Position numbers and translations under genes: made by a program
NCBI RefSeq assembly: GCF_945859685.1
Contig: NC_079149.1
Span: 116,719,575 to 116,783,574, forward strand
Reading direction: 5' to 3'
Length of the DNA: 64,000 nucleotides
Source of the DNA: Eupeodes corollae
Lineage: Eukaryota > Arthropoda > Insecta > Diptera > Syrphidae
Notes under the pieces: model-generated
Databases searched by the model: none
What the model was told of the DNA's origin: nothing
Seen by the model: only the letters and a program-made list of their open reading frames with translations
Shown: positions 35,561-47,627 of the stretch, piece by piece
Position numbering within the stretch: the stretch's first letter is position 1
Layout of the letters: each line of letters begins with the position of its first letter

Positions 35561-38500
35561 CCCCTCAAGTGTGTGCTTATTAAAAAATAATATATATTAT
35601 TTTATGAAGATGGAATTAAATATTTTAGTTATTTTCAGCAAATATCCCATAAATCGGCAGCAAAATTATCTGCGATTTTTTTAAAATTCAGTAAAATTCA
35701 ATATACTTATTAATTCTAGTTTTTGTGTTGCCTTATAGCAACTTTTCAAAGATTTTTTTTTGTGAATATCAGATTTTGATGCGTACATTTTCTGACTAAG
35801 TTATTACTAAGAATAGAAATCGAAATGACTTTTAAAATGATGTTAAGTTTTCTACAATGTTCCATACAAAAATGTTCAGAAAAATGTTTGCACTTTTTAA
35901 AACAAAGTAGATTTAAAATGAGCTTACATTTATATTTCATATTTTATATTTCATATTTTAAAAATTGACAATTCCAGCAACAATTTTTCACAGTTCCAAG
36001 CAAAAACTGATAAGAATTTATCACCAAAAACTTGAACCAAATAATTAAACTTTTTGAAGTTTTTTCTTTAAATGAACTTTCAAATCGTATTTCCCTGCTA
36101 ATATCCCATATCTGTATGAGGCTAAAAGATTTTCGAAGCCAAAGTCAACAAAAGAAGAAACATGTTTTGGAACACAACATACTGTTCTAAAAATTCAAGT
36201 ATCCCAGAATAAAGTTTTCATGAACCTCTGAAGTTCAAAGACGAATTTGTCAAAAAAAAACTAGAAACTTGTTTATATTCTTAAGCTTATATATATGAAC
36301 CTCCCCAAAAATGTAGTCTCTGCGTAAGCTTTTCATTCAATAACATTTATCTTCAAATCTGTCTTTTCGGATTTGTTTTCTGAAAAATTAAAATTGTGTT
36401 GAAATATCTCTAAAAATAGGTTCTTAAAATAGGTTCTTTAAACAACCATGTATTTACCCTTATCTTTTGGGTTCTATAAATAATCATTAGCCTTGAGACA
36501 AAAATCTTTTTTGGCTTAAGATGCTGTGAAGAACGATAATAATTACGATTAAAAATTAAGGTGGTTATAAGGATGATGGGTTCATTTTTGCTTAAGTGTA
36601 AGTTTATTTTGTCAAAAAAAGCATAATTAGACCTTGGTGCCTGTCTAATTGAGTTTTTGTTAATACCTAGCTATACCTACCCAACTCAATTGATATTTTC
36701 ACTTTTAATTAAATGTATATAGCCTCTAAAAAATAAAATAAAATAACATCTTAAACATCACTGCTTTTTAATTAAACACCTATATTTACCTGTAGCTGCT
36801 TCTATAGCTGCTATATAAGCTTTTAATTGAAAAATAAAAAGCCAAACAAAATAATTCGAACATCGAAACCATATTATCCAACCAGATTAAAAGTACATCA
36901 ACTCCCCTTTTTAAATTTTTCGTGTTTTCCTAATGCTGAATATTTATTAAAAGCAAAAATAAAAAAAATGTGTATAGCTTAAGAAGAAAATAAATAAAAA
37001 TCAATGTTCCTTGTGATTTGTTAATCTGCCATCCGCCATCCGCTCTCTTTTGTCACACTCTTACCTGACTTGAATCAACAAGTTAGCATCAATTTCCTTC
37101 ATCATCCCATCTTTCCCAGCAGCAGTAGAAGCAGCAACATCACTCGATGCCATTAGATCAAGATATTTCATCCTTAATTTAAGAAAAAGTATAGAACACA
37201 ATCTATCTATCTATATACAAAGATACAGATAAAGATACAGCCCCGGGGGAGACATCACCTCTGCTCTGTATTGGCATCTCTCTCCTCTACATTCTCCTCA
37301 TCGTCCTGGTTGTCGAGAACCAGCATTATCCTAATCTTCTTCGACTTCTTCGATATCTCGCCTTTTTGCGTTGGTGTTGTTACATATTTTTTTCTTTTTT
37401 TTTGTATTCCAGGATTCTTTGGCGAATATTTTCCTCACTCTTCTCTTCGTTTTGTATTGAATTCATCCTAGCGGAAACTAAAAAAATGAAAATAAAAACC
37501 ACGACAAAAGAATAAGAATACGAATTCGTCTTCAAATCTCTCTCCCTACTAAAAACATAACACCAAGTTTGTACATCAACGGTTTTATATTCTTTTCATT
37601 TTAACTTTTGTATGGATGTTAAAAATATCAAGGATATCGTCAAATTAGTAACATTTTACTGTTATATTGAGAAACAGTGAATTTCTTTCCTTTTCTTTTC
37701 AGATTGTAAAAAAAGAAGCCAAAATAAGCGAATAACGAATAAAGGAGAAGAGTGGTATGATAGTTTATTCCACTGTCAAAATGTCACAGGTGCCATTTAT
37801 CGCTGACTTAAGCCAGATCCAGATCCCAGTTTGTTGCAGTTTTACAAGACAAATCACATGACGACAAAAATCTGGCATCACTTTTTTATCCTTCGTACTT
37901 ATTTTGTCTCTGTATTAAGTGAGAAAAGTTCTTTTTATTCGTGTATATATTTTATTTTTTATTTTTTTTCTTCACTTTATAAATTGTATATATAGTAGTG
38001 CTGGTGTATTGGTGTGAGTAAATATTATTAATTCAAACAAGCTAAGTTACAAAAAAATCGGTTTGTTTTATATTTCTCAGACATTACATGTAAGTTTTAT
38101 AAATTGGCTGCACTTTACAAGGAAAAATTCCTTTTTTAGGTATTTATAAATTAGTAAACATTTCCAAAAATGCATAATATCTCAGAAAAAATAGGCAACA
38201 ATTTATTCAGCAGTAAACACTTACACTTACACTTACTTACAAAACTATATTTGTTTAGAATGAAGTTTTCTAAATAAAAGGTACAATAATTCTAAGTTGT
38301 TTGAAACTAAATTTCTTAATTTTTCTTTGGAAACTGGGAAATTCACTTTCCGTTTAAGAGGTTGAGATTTAATCCATTATTAATACCACCCACTAGCGCC
38401 TTTCCTAACGTATCTTGTGATAATCGTTTAGAAAAAATAGATAAGTAAGTAGCCTTCCCTCAAAAAAACTCTTGGAAAAGTGAACTTAAGTGGAAAGCTT

Positions 38501-38744
38501 TAATTTTCTGAATGTTTTGCATACTTTTTTGTTTGGCGTGGATCAAAAATATTTTAAGATTTTAGAAAGGAGAGAATGCTGAATTTCTCTAAACCTTTAT
38601 TTCTAAGAATTTACTGAACAACGAATAAGGTCAATAGGAGTCTGGAAACTTAGCGATATAAAGTATAATATTTATGATATACCTATTTGAAATATTGCTT
38701 AGAACACTATAAGAAAGGTTTTGAACATTTTCAAAAACAAAATG
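35561..38744. other. Non-coding sequence
   Basis: AT-rich sequence without a recognisable gene. A short CTAT tract (37200-37215) and a pyrimidine-rich tract (37270-37450) occur. Confidence 0.4.
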
Positions 38745-39610
38745 CAAGACTGGGTGCCACAAACTCGCTTCTTTATCCAAAGGGACTGCCTAAAAATATT
38801 TCCTGTATTTGATTATTTAAAAATGTACCACCTGTCAGAAAAGTTTGTTTTCTAAAATTTAAATGCCATTTGACTTCTCAAAAACCTTTACTTTTTAAGA
38901 ATTTTGATTTGCAAATCGTTAGAATTAGAATGGTTTTTTTTAATCAATTGTGTATATATAAAATTTATCAAGTATAGTCATAAAATATTTTTAGTATGCC
39001 GTTATTTAAAGTGGTTTAATATACGTTTTACATTTTAATTTCGTAAGAACTAACAAGCCCTTTTCTCTAATTTTCAAAAAAAATGTTTACTATTTTTAAG
39101 TCAAAAATAAAAGGAATGACATTTTTGATCATTAAATATTAATGAGACAATATAAGAGCTTGAAATCGGTTTTTAATTCTTTAGAAAATTTCAAAACAAA
39201 ATATTGGTTCTTTAGGGGATACCCTTCTGGATATATATACATATTTTTTTATATTGAAAGAAGCCAAATTATAAAAACATATTTAAACAAAGATTTAAAA
39301 AAAATCTTTTGGTTTGTTTTTGAGTAAATTTGAATTTTATATTTTAAACAACAAACTTGTTTGGGGAATACTTTTATTTTAAGTATTAAAAAAAAAAGAA
39401 AAATGAGTTTAGCGACTCAAAAACTAAATTCAAGATTTGAAGGTAATCGACCCCATGCATTGAGCTGTAGAGTGTAGGGGCCAGTATAGACAGACATACA
39501 GACGGACAAAAGGACGCAATTATTTTTTAACTCCTTTACCATCGTAATGTCATGTCCGATTAAAATTTCGAGTTCAAAATTTATTACGATTCCAATATTT
39601 TTCATTTTTT
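38745..39610 (+). repeat. Family 2 dispersed repeat, most complete copy
   Basis: The head AAGACTGGGTGCCACAAACT corresponds to CACGACTGGGTCGCACGAAC at 54003. The body holds AAATGCCATTTGACTTCTCA (38860), GACATTTTTGATCATTAAAT (39118) and a TATATTGAAAGAAGCCAAAT block (39250). A GACAGACATACAGACGGAC tract (39488) and a TTTACCATCGTAATGTCATG tail (39534) follow. The layout (GGGT-type head, AT-rich body, GACA-type simple tract, ACTTCC-type tail) parallels family 1. Non-coding. Confidence 0.65.
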
Positions 39611-39689
39611 AGCTTGAATACAATTTAAAAACAGCCTAACGGAAATCTGCTTAAGACTCTAATTTCAAAGTTTGATATTCAATGTTGAC

Positions 39690-39815
39690 TAATAGGTTCG
39701 GCTGTAGAAAGAGAGGATAAATAGACAGAATGTTATACAGAATCGCCGAACTGACTTTTTTTTACTTCCCTGCCATCGTAATGATATGTTTGATTAAAAT
39801 CTTTACGCTAAATGA
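39690..39815 (+). repeat. Family 2 tail fragment
   Basis: AATAGACAGAATGTTATACA, GAATCGCCGAACTGACTTTT and ACTTCCCTGCCATCGTAATG repeat the tail of the copy just upstream and that at 10600. Confidence 0.6.
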
Positions 39816-42724
39816 TTACTTACTTCTTCTAGTAGGACAAGTAACGTTTGGACAATAAGAAAATCACCAAGTTTTCTTACTTGGAGGTGGTCTGAATTGT
39901 CTACCAAAATCGTGCACATACACTTAAGTTTTCTGAAGTTTAAACCACAGCGGTCTTCAAAGCTTATTTAAACCATGTCATCGTGTATCTGTAAAACGCC
40001 AGATTATTGGTAAATTTGTCATTTGGGACACACATTTTAAAGAAGTAAAATGACGTTAAGATCTAACCCAAACTTTGTTTCAATTAAACGTAGATTTGGA
40101 AACTACTTATAAAAATATTCTGTAGTTAAACGTATCCACTATCCAAAAACGTCTTTAACTTCAAGAGAATCACGGATTAGACCTTAGTTAAAAAAAACAC
40201 CTTATTTTTTGGGAAAAGGTCAAATAAATTTAAACCTTGATTTTGAATTTTTTCTGAAAAAATTAATTCAATCCAGTGGAATTAAATAGAAACCAACTAA
40301 ACGTTAACTTTTTTCAATTAAGTCAAATTTGTTTAATTAAGTCAATAAACGAAACTCAGAACTACAAAAAACAATCCTCTTTGTAAATCTAAATTTCCAT
40401 GAAATTTGAGAATTAACATTATTATTTAATAAAACATAAATCATTTATCTTCAGTTTTAAAAAACTGAACGAGGAAATATATACATACATACGTAAAAAA
40501 TAAACAATTTTTTAACAAATAAAAATACATATCAATTTTCATGAAAAATCAGAAAATCCGCTTACAAAAACAATAGATGATTCAAATGTTAACGAACGCA
40601 AAGAAAAAAAAATACAGTAACAACTCTACTCTACTCCCAGAACGGGCAAAACCAGAACTCTGAAGCGTAAAAAATGCTTCGGACATGCTATCTTTTTTTT
40701 TGGTCAAATGTAAGCTCATAATATCTTTAAATTGAAATCATTCTCTGTTGCGTATTTTGCAAAATAAATTTATAAATAAAAAGAAAGTCAAAGCAAAAAA
40801 ATATAACTACAACAACATCAGAAAAATGAAAACGAACACAAAAAAATCTGAAAAAATATTCCTTTATGTGTCCAGGCTGTCAATTTGCATTTTAATTTCA
40901 AATAAATTAAGCGAGCAGCTTTTGCCCTGTCACCATTGCCAGTTCCATCAATATAAAGGCATAGCAGTGCAGAGAACTAGTCAAGCGTAGACAGCCCCAT
41001 AAATTCTAAAACCAAATTACAATCTAACAGCATTTCATATTTGATTCCGTTCATGTCCTTTGGCAGGATTTATAGCTTTTGCAAATATTTCGCCAATAAC
41101 TCGAATCGAAACACACGCTCACACTAACTCAGATATCTAATAATAAATATAACAAAAAATAGAAATACAACACGAAATATAACAAAGTCTGGCCTGGAAA
41201 CTTTTGCTGGACAAGCGTAAAGTGCGCCTCTCCTTCTATTGCTTTGCTTGCTGATATGGTTCTGTGTCCTGGGTGCTGGTAACGTCATTCAGGAGTATAG
41301 CTTTATAAAATTATTATTTCGCTATTTTTTATATTGCCATCTAGCTATGCGAGTACCCTTATACTAAAGTCGCCCTCCATTCGACTCTGATTTATTGATT
41401 GGCCGACAAGTCCGCCAATAAACCGGTACACTTCATTGGCCGATAAATTTTCCATTGCTTAAGCTCTTGATATTCGACTAGGCAAGCTTGGTTACGATTA
41501 TAAGGTTTGAGAACAGAACAGAACAGTCCAGTCCACTACACTAAACAAGCCATACGGATACCATAGAGATGTTGGATTAGCCCAGACTAACATTGTTCCC
41601 CGACCAACGACGCTACATCGACATAAGGAGTAGCAGTTGGTATAGGTACTATCCAAAACTGGGTGCTAGCCAGATGAAGCACCAAGTCGGCTACATTGAG
41701 AGAGAGAGAGAGTGCTCCAAGCTGGCAAAGTGAATGCATTTGTAAATATAAAATAAGACCCACTTTGAGTTTTTAATAAAATTCCCTCTAAAATATTTAT
41801 GACTCCGATGTAGAAGCCATCAGCAGCAGAAGGAGGTACGGGAGGAGTAGCAGAAGGAGGAAGAATATAAGGCAGATTCGAGGGTCGGATTTATGGAGTT
41901 CAACAGACGTCTGAATGAGAATTTTTCCTTTATTATATTCGTTTCATTTTCACTTTTTTTCCTTTCTTTTTGATTTTTTGTTCCCTCTGTTATTATTTAG
42001 GTAGCTACTACCAGTATAGGTACTCGTGGTATTTTCTTGAAAAGGAACGAAATTCGGGGCATAAGAAACGAAATTTTTATTTTTAATAAACCATCCCGCC
42101 GCCGCCCTAGGGAAATTTAGTCAATATTTTAAGAAAAAGTAGAATTGGATTTTTGCGCATCACGCGTTTGGTACAATTTTTATACCTACCACCTTGAAAA
42201 AAGGTAAGCAACGCCAGGTAGGTAGGATATTTGGGAAGTCGAATGTATAAGTTGGAAAAAAAACTCAAAGAGAAGTTAAATCTAAAAGGCGCAATCATCA
42301 GACTCTCAGACTATAAGTACCTACATATATACATCTAATCTTTGTTAAGGACTGATTTACGAATTTTTAAGAAAATCTTGATTAAAATAAAAGCTTTTCT
42401 TTTAAAATACGCTCAAGTTCTTGGACTTTGTATAATCTAAAGGTTATTCTGTCAATGGTTGGGTGTGGAAATATTTCTACGAAATATAGGAAACATGGAG
42501 TGTTCTGTAGAAATTTATTTTTTGAAATAAATATTTCACTATAAATATTTTGACAACCCTTAACATTACAGTGATATACAAGCATCAGAATTGGATTCAA
42601 AAAACCTTTTTTTATAAACGTATACATTTTACATAATTAGAAGATCTTTTAAAAACAACATATAAATGTAAACAAATCTAAGAAACAAACATTTTTAACA
42701 ACGTTACTAACATTTTTTGTTCTC
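39816..42724. other. Non-coding sequence
   Basis: No recognisable gene. A GA dinucleotide tract lies at 41699-41713 and an AGCAGAAGGAGG-type degenerate repeat at 41820-41860. ATTGGCCGA occurs twice at 41398-41443. The 41.0-42.0 kb stretch is GC-richer. Confidence 0.4.
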
Positions 42725-43110
42725 TTCTTTGTTGGATTAGAAATTACCTTTCGGACTATTCAATTCAAGTAGTATTGGAACCCGTCCAAATGTGTTATCC
42801 ACAAAATAAATGCTGGTGTGCCCTAGGGCTCCGTTTCGTCTCCGACGCTTTTTGCTAATTTTTATAAATGATCTTTTGCATGAAACTTCTTACCCACTTC
42901 ATTGTTTTGCTGATGATAGTACCCTTTTCATATTAGTTTTTAGATTATCATCCTTGTTCTTCGTGGACTACCAACGGAAGAGTCTAATAAGCTCATTAAA
43001 TTTTGATCTTGACAGCATTGTTCAATGGGGAATCAAAACCGTGTAAAATGTAATGCTTCGAAAACTCAATGGTGTCTACTGTCGCAAAAGCGTTAAAAGG
43101 GTATTCGCAG
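42725..43110 (+). pseudogene. CR1/jockey-type LINE, reverse-transcriptase fragment
   Basis: Around the catalytic box it reads FINDLLHETSYPLHCFADDS (from 42857), giving motif FADD, then LNFDLDSIVQWG and a frame-shifted CNASKTQW-like string near 43050. These match the FADD region of the LINE at 55.6-58.1 kb. It is cut off at about 43110, 90 bp before a Helitron 5' end. Confidence 0.75.
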
Positions 43111-43202
43111 CACAATATGAAAAAAAATATTATTTGAAAAATAATAATATTGGATTGTTTTTTCAATACTGTATTCGAATACAAATATGCTTAATTTTTT
43201 AA

Positions 43203-43335
43203 TCTATACTAAAATTATAAATGCGAATGTATGTTTGTTTGTTACGCTTTCACGCAAAAACTACTTAACCTATTATCACAGATAATAAATTTATACAGAT
43301 GTCTCACCCTTATGGCGAGAAATGATATATGAAAC
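43203..43335 (+). mobile_element. Helitron 5' end, plus strand
   Basis: An A is followed by TCTATACTAAAATTATAAAT at 43203, then GCGAATGTATGTTTGTTTGT and AAAACTACTTAACCTATTAT, the usual start of insect Helitrons (A|TC insertion boundary). The following CACAGATAATAAATTTATAC and CAGATGTCTCACCC are shared with the inverted copy at 48.7 kb. Its own 3' end is not adjacent; the only Helitron 3' end visible in this direction is at 50653. Confidence 0.75.
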
Positions 43336-44065
43336 TGAAATCAACCAAAAAAAGAGCTTTTTCAAAAAGTTTCAACACATTTACTAAATGTATACACGAA
43401 AGCTATTTTGCCCGTCTTCTTTCCTATGAATGAAAACTAAGGCAAAGAAAAATCTGAAATCATTTTTGTATGTTCTTTTCCTCTCATAATCCTAATGCAC
43501 AGTAACACATAATACACCATGATCATTCTTCACAAATGAAAACAAAACTCGTTTTATTTTGATTTTTTGTGGTGTGGTGTGGCTGGTGATGCGTTGAAAA
43601 TAGGTCCGGAGAGTTGATCGCTTGTCGACGACGAGAAAAAAAATATTTACAGTTGGCTTTGGAAATAGAAACAAAGTTAGGTCAAGGTTGTCTTTATAGA
43701 TCGAGTTCTTATAATGGGTATGTAAATGCTAGCTGCGTGCATTCATGTGGATTTTTTTTTTCAGTTTTATATCTTTTTAAACGTAATGAAGTGTTGTTGA
43801 CTGGTGTCAATTGGATGATGAGGTACCTATGTCCAATGCACATGTATGTATGTACCTCATTGTACATAATGTGTCAACAATTAAAATAATATTTTTTTCT
43901 AGTTTGAAAAAAACTGATCTTATTTTTTTTATTTAAGAAGATAAATTCCTCAAAATAGACAAGTACATTTTGTGCAGCAAAAAATAAAATATGTACTGTT
44001 TTCTGTTCAAATAAGGATTGTTCCTGTGGATTTGTATTGCCCTTGATTTGTATGTTTCCTTGCCA

Positions 44066-44503
44066 TAGACTCGAAATAAAAGATTTTTGAGAAGATGTCT
44101 GTGCGTGCGTGTGTACGTACGATCGCGACGTTTTTTCGTCGTCCATAGCTCAAGAACCAGAAGAGATATCGACTTAAAATAAATTTTGTTATATAGATAA
44201 TAGTGCAGAAAAATACAGAAAGGGCTCTCAAGAAAATTGCGTGGGTGGTTTTTTTTTATAATAGCAGTTTGCAAAAAAGGTGAACATTTTGGTTAACCCT
44301 AAATATCTCACAAACCCATGACGCTAAATTCAATTTTATATTATGTATATATTGAAACGTGATAACACGTGATTGGAGAAAATATCCAATTAACTATTTT
44401 TTTATAAACCAAAATAACTGAAGAAGAATTTGTCACCACAAAAATTGTACGAACGAAAAATGGTTTTATCTCAAAAATAATTTTGTGCAAAAAAGAATAA
44501 CGG
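44066..44503 (-). repeat. Family 1 dispersed repeat, inverted partial copy
   Basis: On the minus strand it carries the family's CGTTACAATATATT-like segment (here degenerate near 44350), CCACCCACGCAATTTTCTTG (44227-44250 inverted), the ACG-rich tract (44100-44130) and the start of the tail (GACTCGAAATAAAAG at 44069). The last ~100 bp of the tail, with the palindrome, and the head with the unit array are absent. It stops abruptly at ~44503, near the start of the P-element region. Confidence 0.75.
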
Positions 44504-44889
44504 GGGAGAGTATGATAACTAGGCGACGAAGTTTAATAACAGATTTGTGTAGAACAGTTAAAAACAAGCATTTTTTACATTGGGAAGGGGGGGGGGGGGG
44601 TTATCACCCTCCGTTTAGGTGGTAGGCGTTATACTCAGTCCTTGACCCATATTTATGTAAGCAAGGAAAAAAAGAAAAGAAAAGTACAGTAAGTCATTTG
44701 GCTTTACCCAGAATGCACCACGAGGAGGTAGACTTACATTGCATTCCACGTCCTAGTCTAGTCAGTTTGTTAGTTAGTCACTCAGTGGGTCAGTTAGTCA
44801 GTTTATTAAAAATAATGTTAGTTCATCTTATAAGAAATATTGAATTGACAGTTTTAAAGAAAAAAAAAACTAAACAATAACTAACTAAT
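44504..44889. other. Flank of the P transposase gene, 3' side
   Basis: It contains a run of 14 G (44587-44600) and a tract of short GTCAGTTTGTTAGTTAGTCA-like direct repeats (44759-44805). The 3' terminal inverted repeat of a P element would be expected here, but I cannot find a matching inverted partner on the other side. Confidence 0.4.
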
Positions 44890-44895
44890 TTTATT
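44890..44895 (-). terminator. Poly(A) signal of the P transposase gene
   Basis: AATAAA on the minus strand, about 45 bp after the transposase stop codon. Confidence 0.6.
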
Positions 44896-44939
44896 TATGT
44901 AATACAATATTTGTACAATGAACTTTGGGCATACATTTT

Positions 44940-47627
44940 TTAAGCATTCATAACATTTATTAATTTTCGTATTTTATTTTTTGGTTTGTTTTCTTTACTA
45001 ACGGTTTGATCAAGAAACCATTTGCAATTTTTCCAAAGTATAACTACCATTAGAAAGTTTATTAAATCAATTTTATGCTCATAGCAATTACTGTTCACAT
45101 TAAACCAGTCTGGAAATTGTATATTTGTCGCCTTTATACATTCTTTGATTATTTTTTCTCGTAAGTTAGATACATATGGATATTTTTCAAAATAAGAAGA
45201 AAATATTTTCACATGAAGACGGCATACTTGAAAATAGGTCTCGGTTGGCCATAACAGAAGTGTCTTTTCTTTTGAATTTTCGTACTCTTTTAAGCTTATT
45301 AATATTTCTGTAAAATTAAAACTGTGTTTGTCCTTGGACATTTCTCTAACACAATCTTCACAGATCTTATTTATTTTTTTCATCGTTTTGAAAAAGCAAT
45401 ATCCTGCAAAATATCTAGTACCAAGGTCGTTGATCTCAGGCACCTTTACAATTGTTGCATCTTTAGCTTGATTATATTCTACATTGCTAACATTGATGTC
45501 ATTTTCAATGCATTCGGTCACATCAAACATTTCCTCGATTTGAGGTTGCTCCTTGGATTTATCTTCTGTATCGCTCTGCAAAATGGCTTTCCAGTCTACC
45601 TGAAGATACTCCGTATCATCTTCTTCGCAATTGGAACATTTTGAATTAAATAAGAATTTGAGCGATATAACTTTGGCTAACAGGGCACCGAATTCTGAAA
45701 CACTGGGATTACTTTTGTTAACGTTTCGAGCTCTTATCTTTCCAAATAAGTTTTCCAATGGATCTTGATTAAATTTATTTACATATACATGGTATAAATC
45801 GTTATACTCTTTAAATAATGCTTCTCGTATGCAAAGAATGCTTTCAATTGTTAATGCTAATCCCTTAAAACAAAACGGTCTATTTCTTGCATTTATTAGC
45901 TCTATATTAAGTAAATAAAGCTTCATTTCTTTTATAAACAATATGTTTTGGTCATTTCTTATGAGTGCTGGTTTTCCATTTAATAGATCAAACAGACGAT
46001 TAATTTTTTTAATAAATTCTGCTGTTGATTTTGAAAACTGATTTATTTCGGCCGGAAACTTTCCCAGTTTATTTAATGCTTCAATTCCACAGGCAACAGA
46101 TCTACTTAGAATTTGAGCAGCCAACTTTACGCTCATTTTCTGAAATTCAGTTGGGTCTATATGTGCTGAAGTCAGTCTCGGACATATTTTAGTGGTATTA
46201 CATTTTTCACTATTATAAAGGTATTTAATTACCTTCCAACTTACAATTCCATCAGAAGTTGAAAAATTGTATTTTAATAAATTATTCCTTATGCTTTTGA
46301 TAAGGTGTGGAATATCATACATTCCATATATTTCTTTTTCCTTGTACATAAAACTGAATTTCCTTTCATCAAGATTTAATTTGTTAAACAAGCTACGATT
46401 TGTAGGGCCTTGATCGCAGCATATAGCTCTTACGTTTAGATTTAGGCCTGTGCATATGTCAAGACAATTATGTACTTCAATTTCAAGTTGCTTCATAGGA
46501 ATATTGCTTGGACACACAACATGATATAAAACCTGCTTAAAATTACCACAGACACTGCGAATCATGAAGACGCATGCAGATTTAGCCAAAATACTTGACC
46601 TTTGGTTCTTTCCATAGTCAACAAAACCTTCAATTTCATCCTTGAATTTATTGTACGTCAAATTAGTTTGTAAGCTCATTTCGTCAAAAATAAGGTTAAC
46701 CTCTCTATCTTTTTCTGATAAACTTGATGTAACGTTCCTTATTTCCTCTAAAACTTTAATATTTGGCCCAGGAGAAAGGCTTTTTATATTAATCCATCTA
46801 TGTAAGGAAGATGGATTGGGCAAGTGTAATCCAAGTTGATCTCTGAGAAAGTTGTAACCGCAGGACGAACGGAAAAAAATGCACTGTGTAATCCACTTTT
46901 CCTCATTGGTATATTCTCTTAAGGTTTGCGATAAAATAAGTTTTGCAAAAGTCTTTGTGTTTCGATTTATACCTTCCATTAAATCGATTTCTCTTTCGAG
47001 AGAATTCTTTTCGTCAGACCGAAGCCTTTTTTTAGTCTTTTTGAATCGACTTATTTTCTGTAACATGTTTATTTTTGATTTGCGATTTGTCTGTATTTTA
47101 ATTTTCAAGGCACGATTTTCTTTCTTTAGCTTGCCAATGCTTTTTATATAATATAATTGCCTTTTTAAATGAGCTTCGCAGTTTGTACAGGTGAATTCTA
47201 TTTCTTCGTTTGATTTTTTTGCTGATAACCTTTTTGACGCACGACTCAACTCTTCAGCATCAAGGTCATTATTACTCATATCAGCTTCATTTCGTTTTTC
47301 GTAAGTTATTTTGGCTTTGCTCGGATCAAAATTAACGGATTCACTATCTGAAATGCACACCTCCTCAGATCGCGTCAAATAGAGTGAAGGATATGCATTC
47401 TTTCTTAAATATTTTTTTCCGATTAATGCTTTCTCAAAATGTTTGCTACATATATAGGGTCGTTTAAGGCTTTTTACGTGTTCTTGTGACTCTCCTAATA
47501 ACGATAACCATTGCGTATACTTTGTAGTATCTTTTTTTGGAAAATCAAATAATTTTATATCTAAACGTAGAGTTTTTGCGGCTTCACAATGAATAATTGA
47601 ACACTTTGTTCTTTTCCAAGATGCCAT
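44940..47627 (-). CDS. P-element transposase, THAP domain, intact single exon
   Basis: An uninterrupted 895-codon frame. The ATG context CGTAAAAATGG is good for translation. Residues 1-85 form a THAP zinc finger: C9 and C14, the conserved FP at 29-30, W40, C60 and H63 (CSKHF), and P80. Residues ~145-215 are a charged, leucine-spaced helix region, probably the dimerisation coiled coil. The RNase H-like catalytic core shows D315 (IFDEMSLQ), D405 (CCDQGPTN) and E625 (QDPLENLFG), with MYDIPHLIKSIRNNL (436-450) between, as in P-element and THAP9 transposases. These cut and join DNA, with GTP as cofactor in the Drosophila enzyme. That protein is ~750 residues from four exons; this frame is longer and has no intron. 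An acidic linker (~665-715) and a C-terminal helical part follow. It could be a mobile P element or a domesticated copy; I did not find the terminal repeats that would decide this. Confidence 0.93.
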   Translation of the reverse strand: MASWKRTKCSIIHCEAAKTLRLDIKLFDFPKKDTTKYTQWLSLLGESQEHVKSLKRPYICSKHFEKALIGKKYLRKNAYPSLYLTRSEEVCISDSESVNFDPSKAKITYEKRNEADMSNNDLDAEELSRASKRLSAKKSNEEIEFTCTNCEAHLKRQLYYIKSIGKLKKENRALKIKIQTNRKSKINMLQKISRFKKTKKRLRSDEKNSLEREIDLMEGINRNTKTFAKLILSQTLREYTNEEKWITQCIFFRSSCGYNFLRDQLGLHLPNPSSLHRWINIKSLSPGPNIKVLEEIRNVTSSLSEKDREVNLIFDEMSLQTNLTYNKFKDEIEGFVDYGKNQRSSILAKSACVFMIRSVCGNFKQVLYHVVCPSNIPMKQLEIEVHNCLDICTGLNLNVRAICCDQGPTNRSLFNKLNLDERKFSFMYKEKEIYGMYDIPHLIKSIRNNLLKYNFSTSDGIVSWKVIKYLYNSEKCNTTKICPRLTSAHIDPTEFQKMSVKLAAQILSRSVACGIEALNKLGKFPAEINQFSKSTAEFIKKINRLFDLLNGKPALIRNDQNILFIKEMKLYLLNIELINARNRPFCFKGLALTIESILCIREALFKEYNDLYHVYVNKFNQDPLENLFGKIRARNVNKSNPSVSEFGALLAKVISLKFLFNSKCSNCEEDDTEYLQVDWKAILQSDTEDKSKEQPQIEEMFDVTECIENDINVSNVEYNQAKDATIVKVPEINDLGTRYFAGYCFFKTMKKINKICEDCVREMSKDKHSFNFTEILISLKEYENSKEKTLLLWPTETYFQVCRLHVKIFSSYFEKYPYVSNLREKIIKECIKATNIQFPDWFNVNSNCYEHKIDLINFLMVVILWKNCKWFLDQTVSKENKPKNKIRKLINVMNA

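Noticed and set aside
43933..44274. Overlapping minus-strand ORFs of 74-113 codons
   Set aside because: They are translations of an inverted family 1 repeat and its simple tract.
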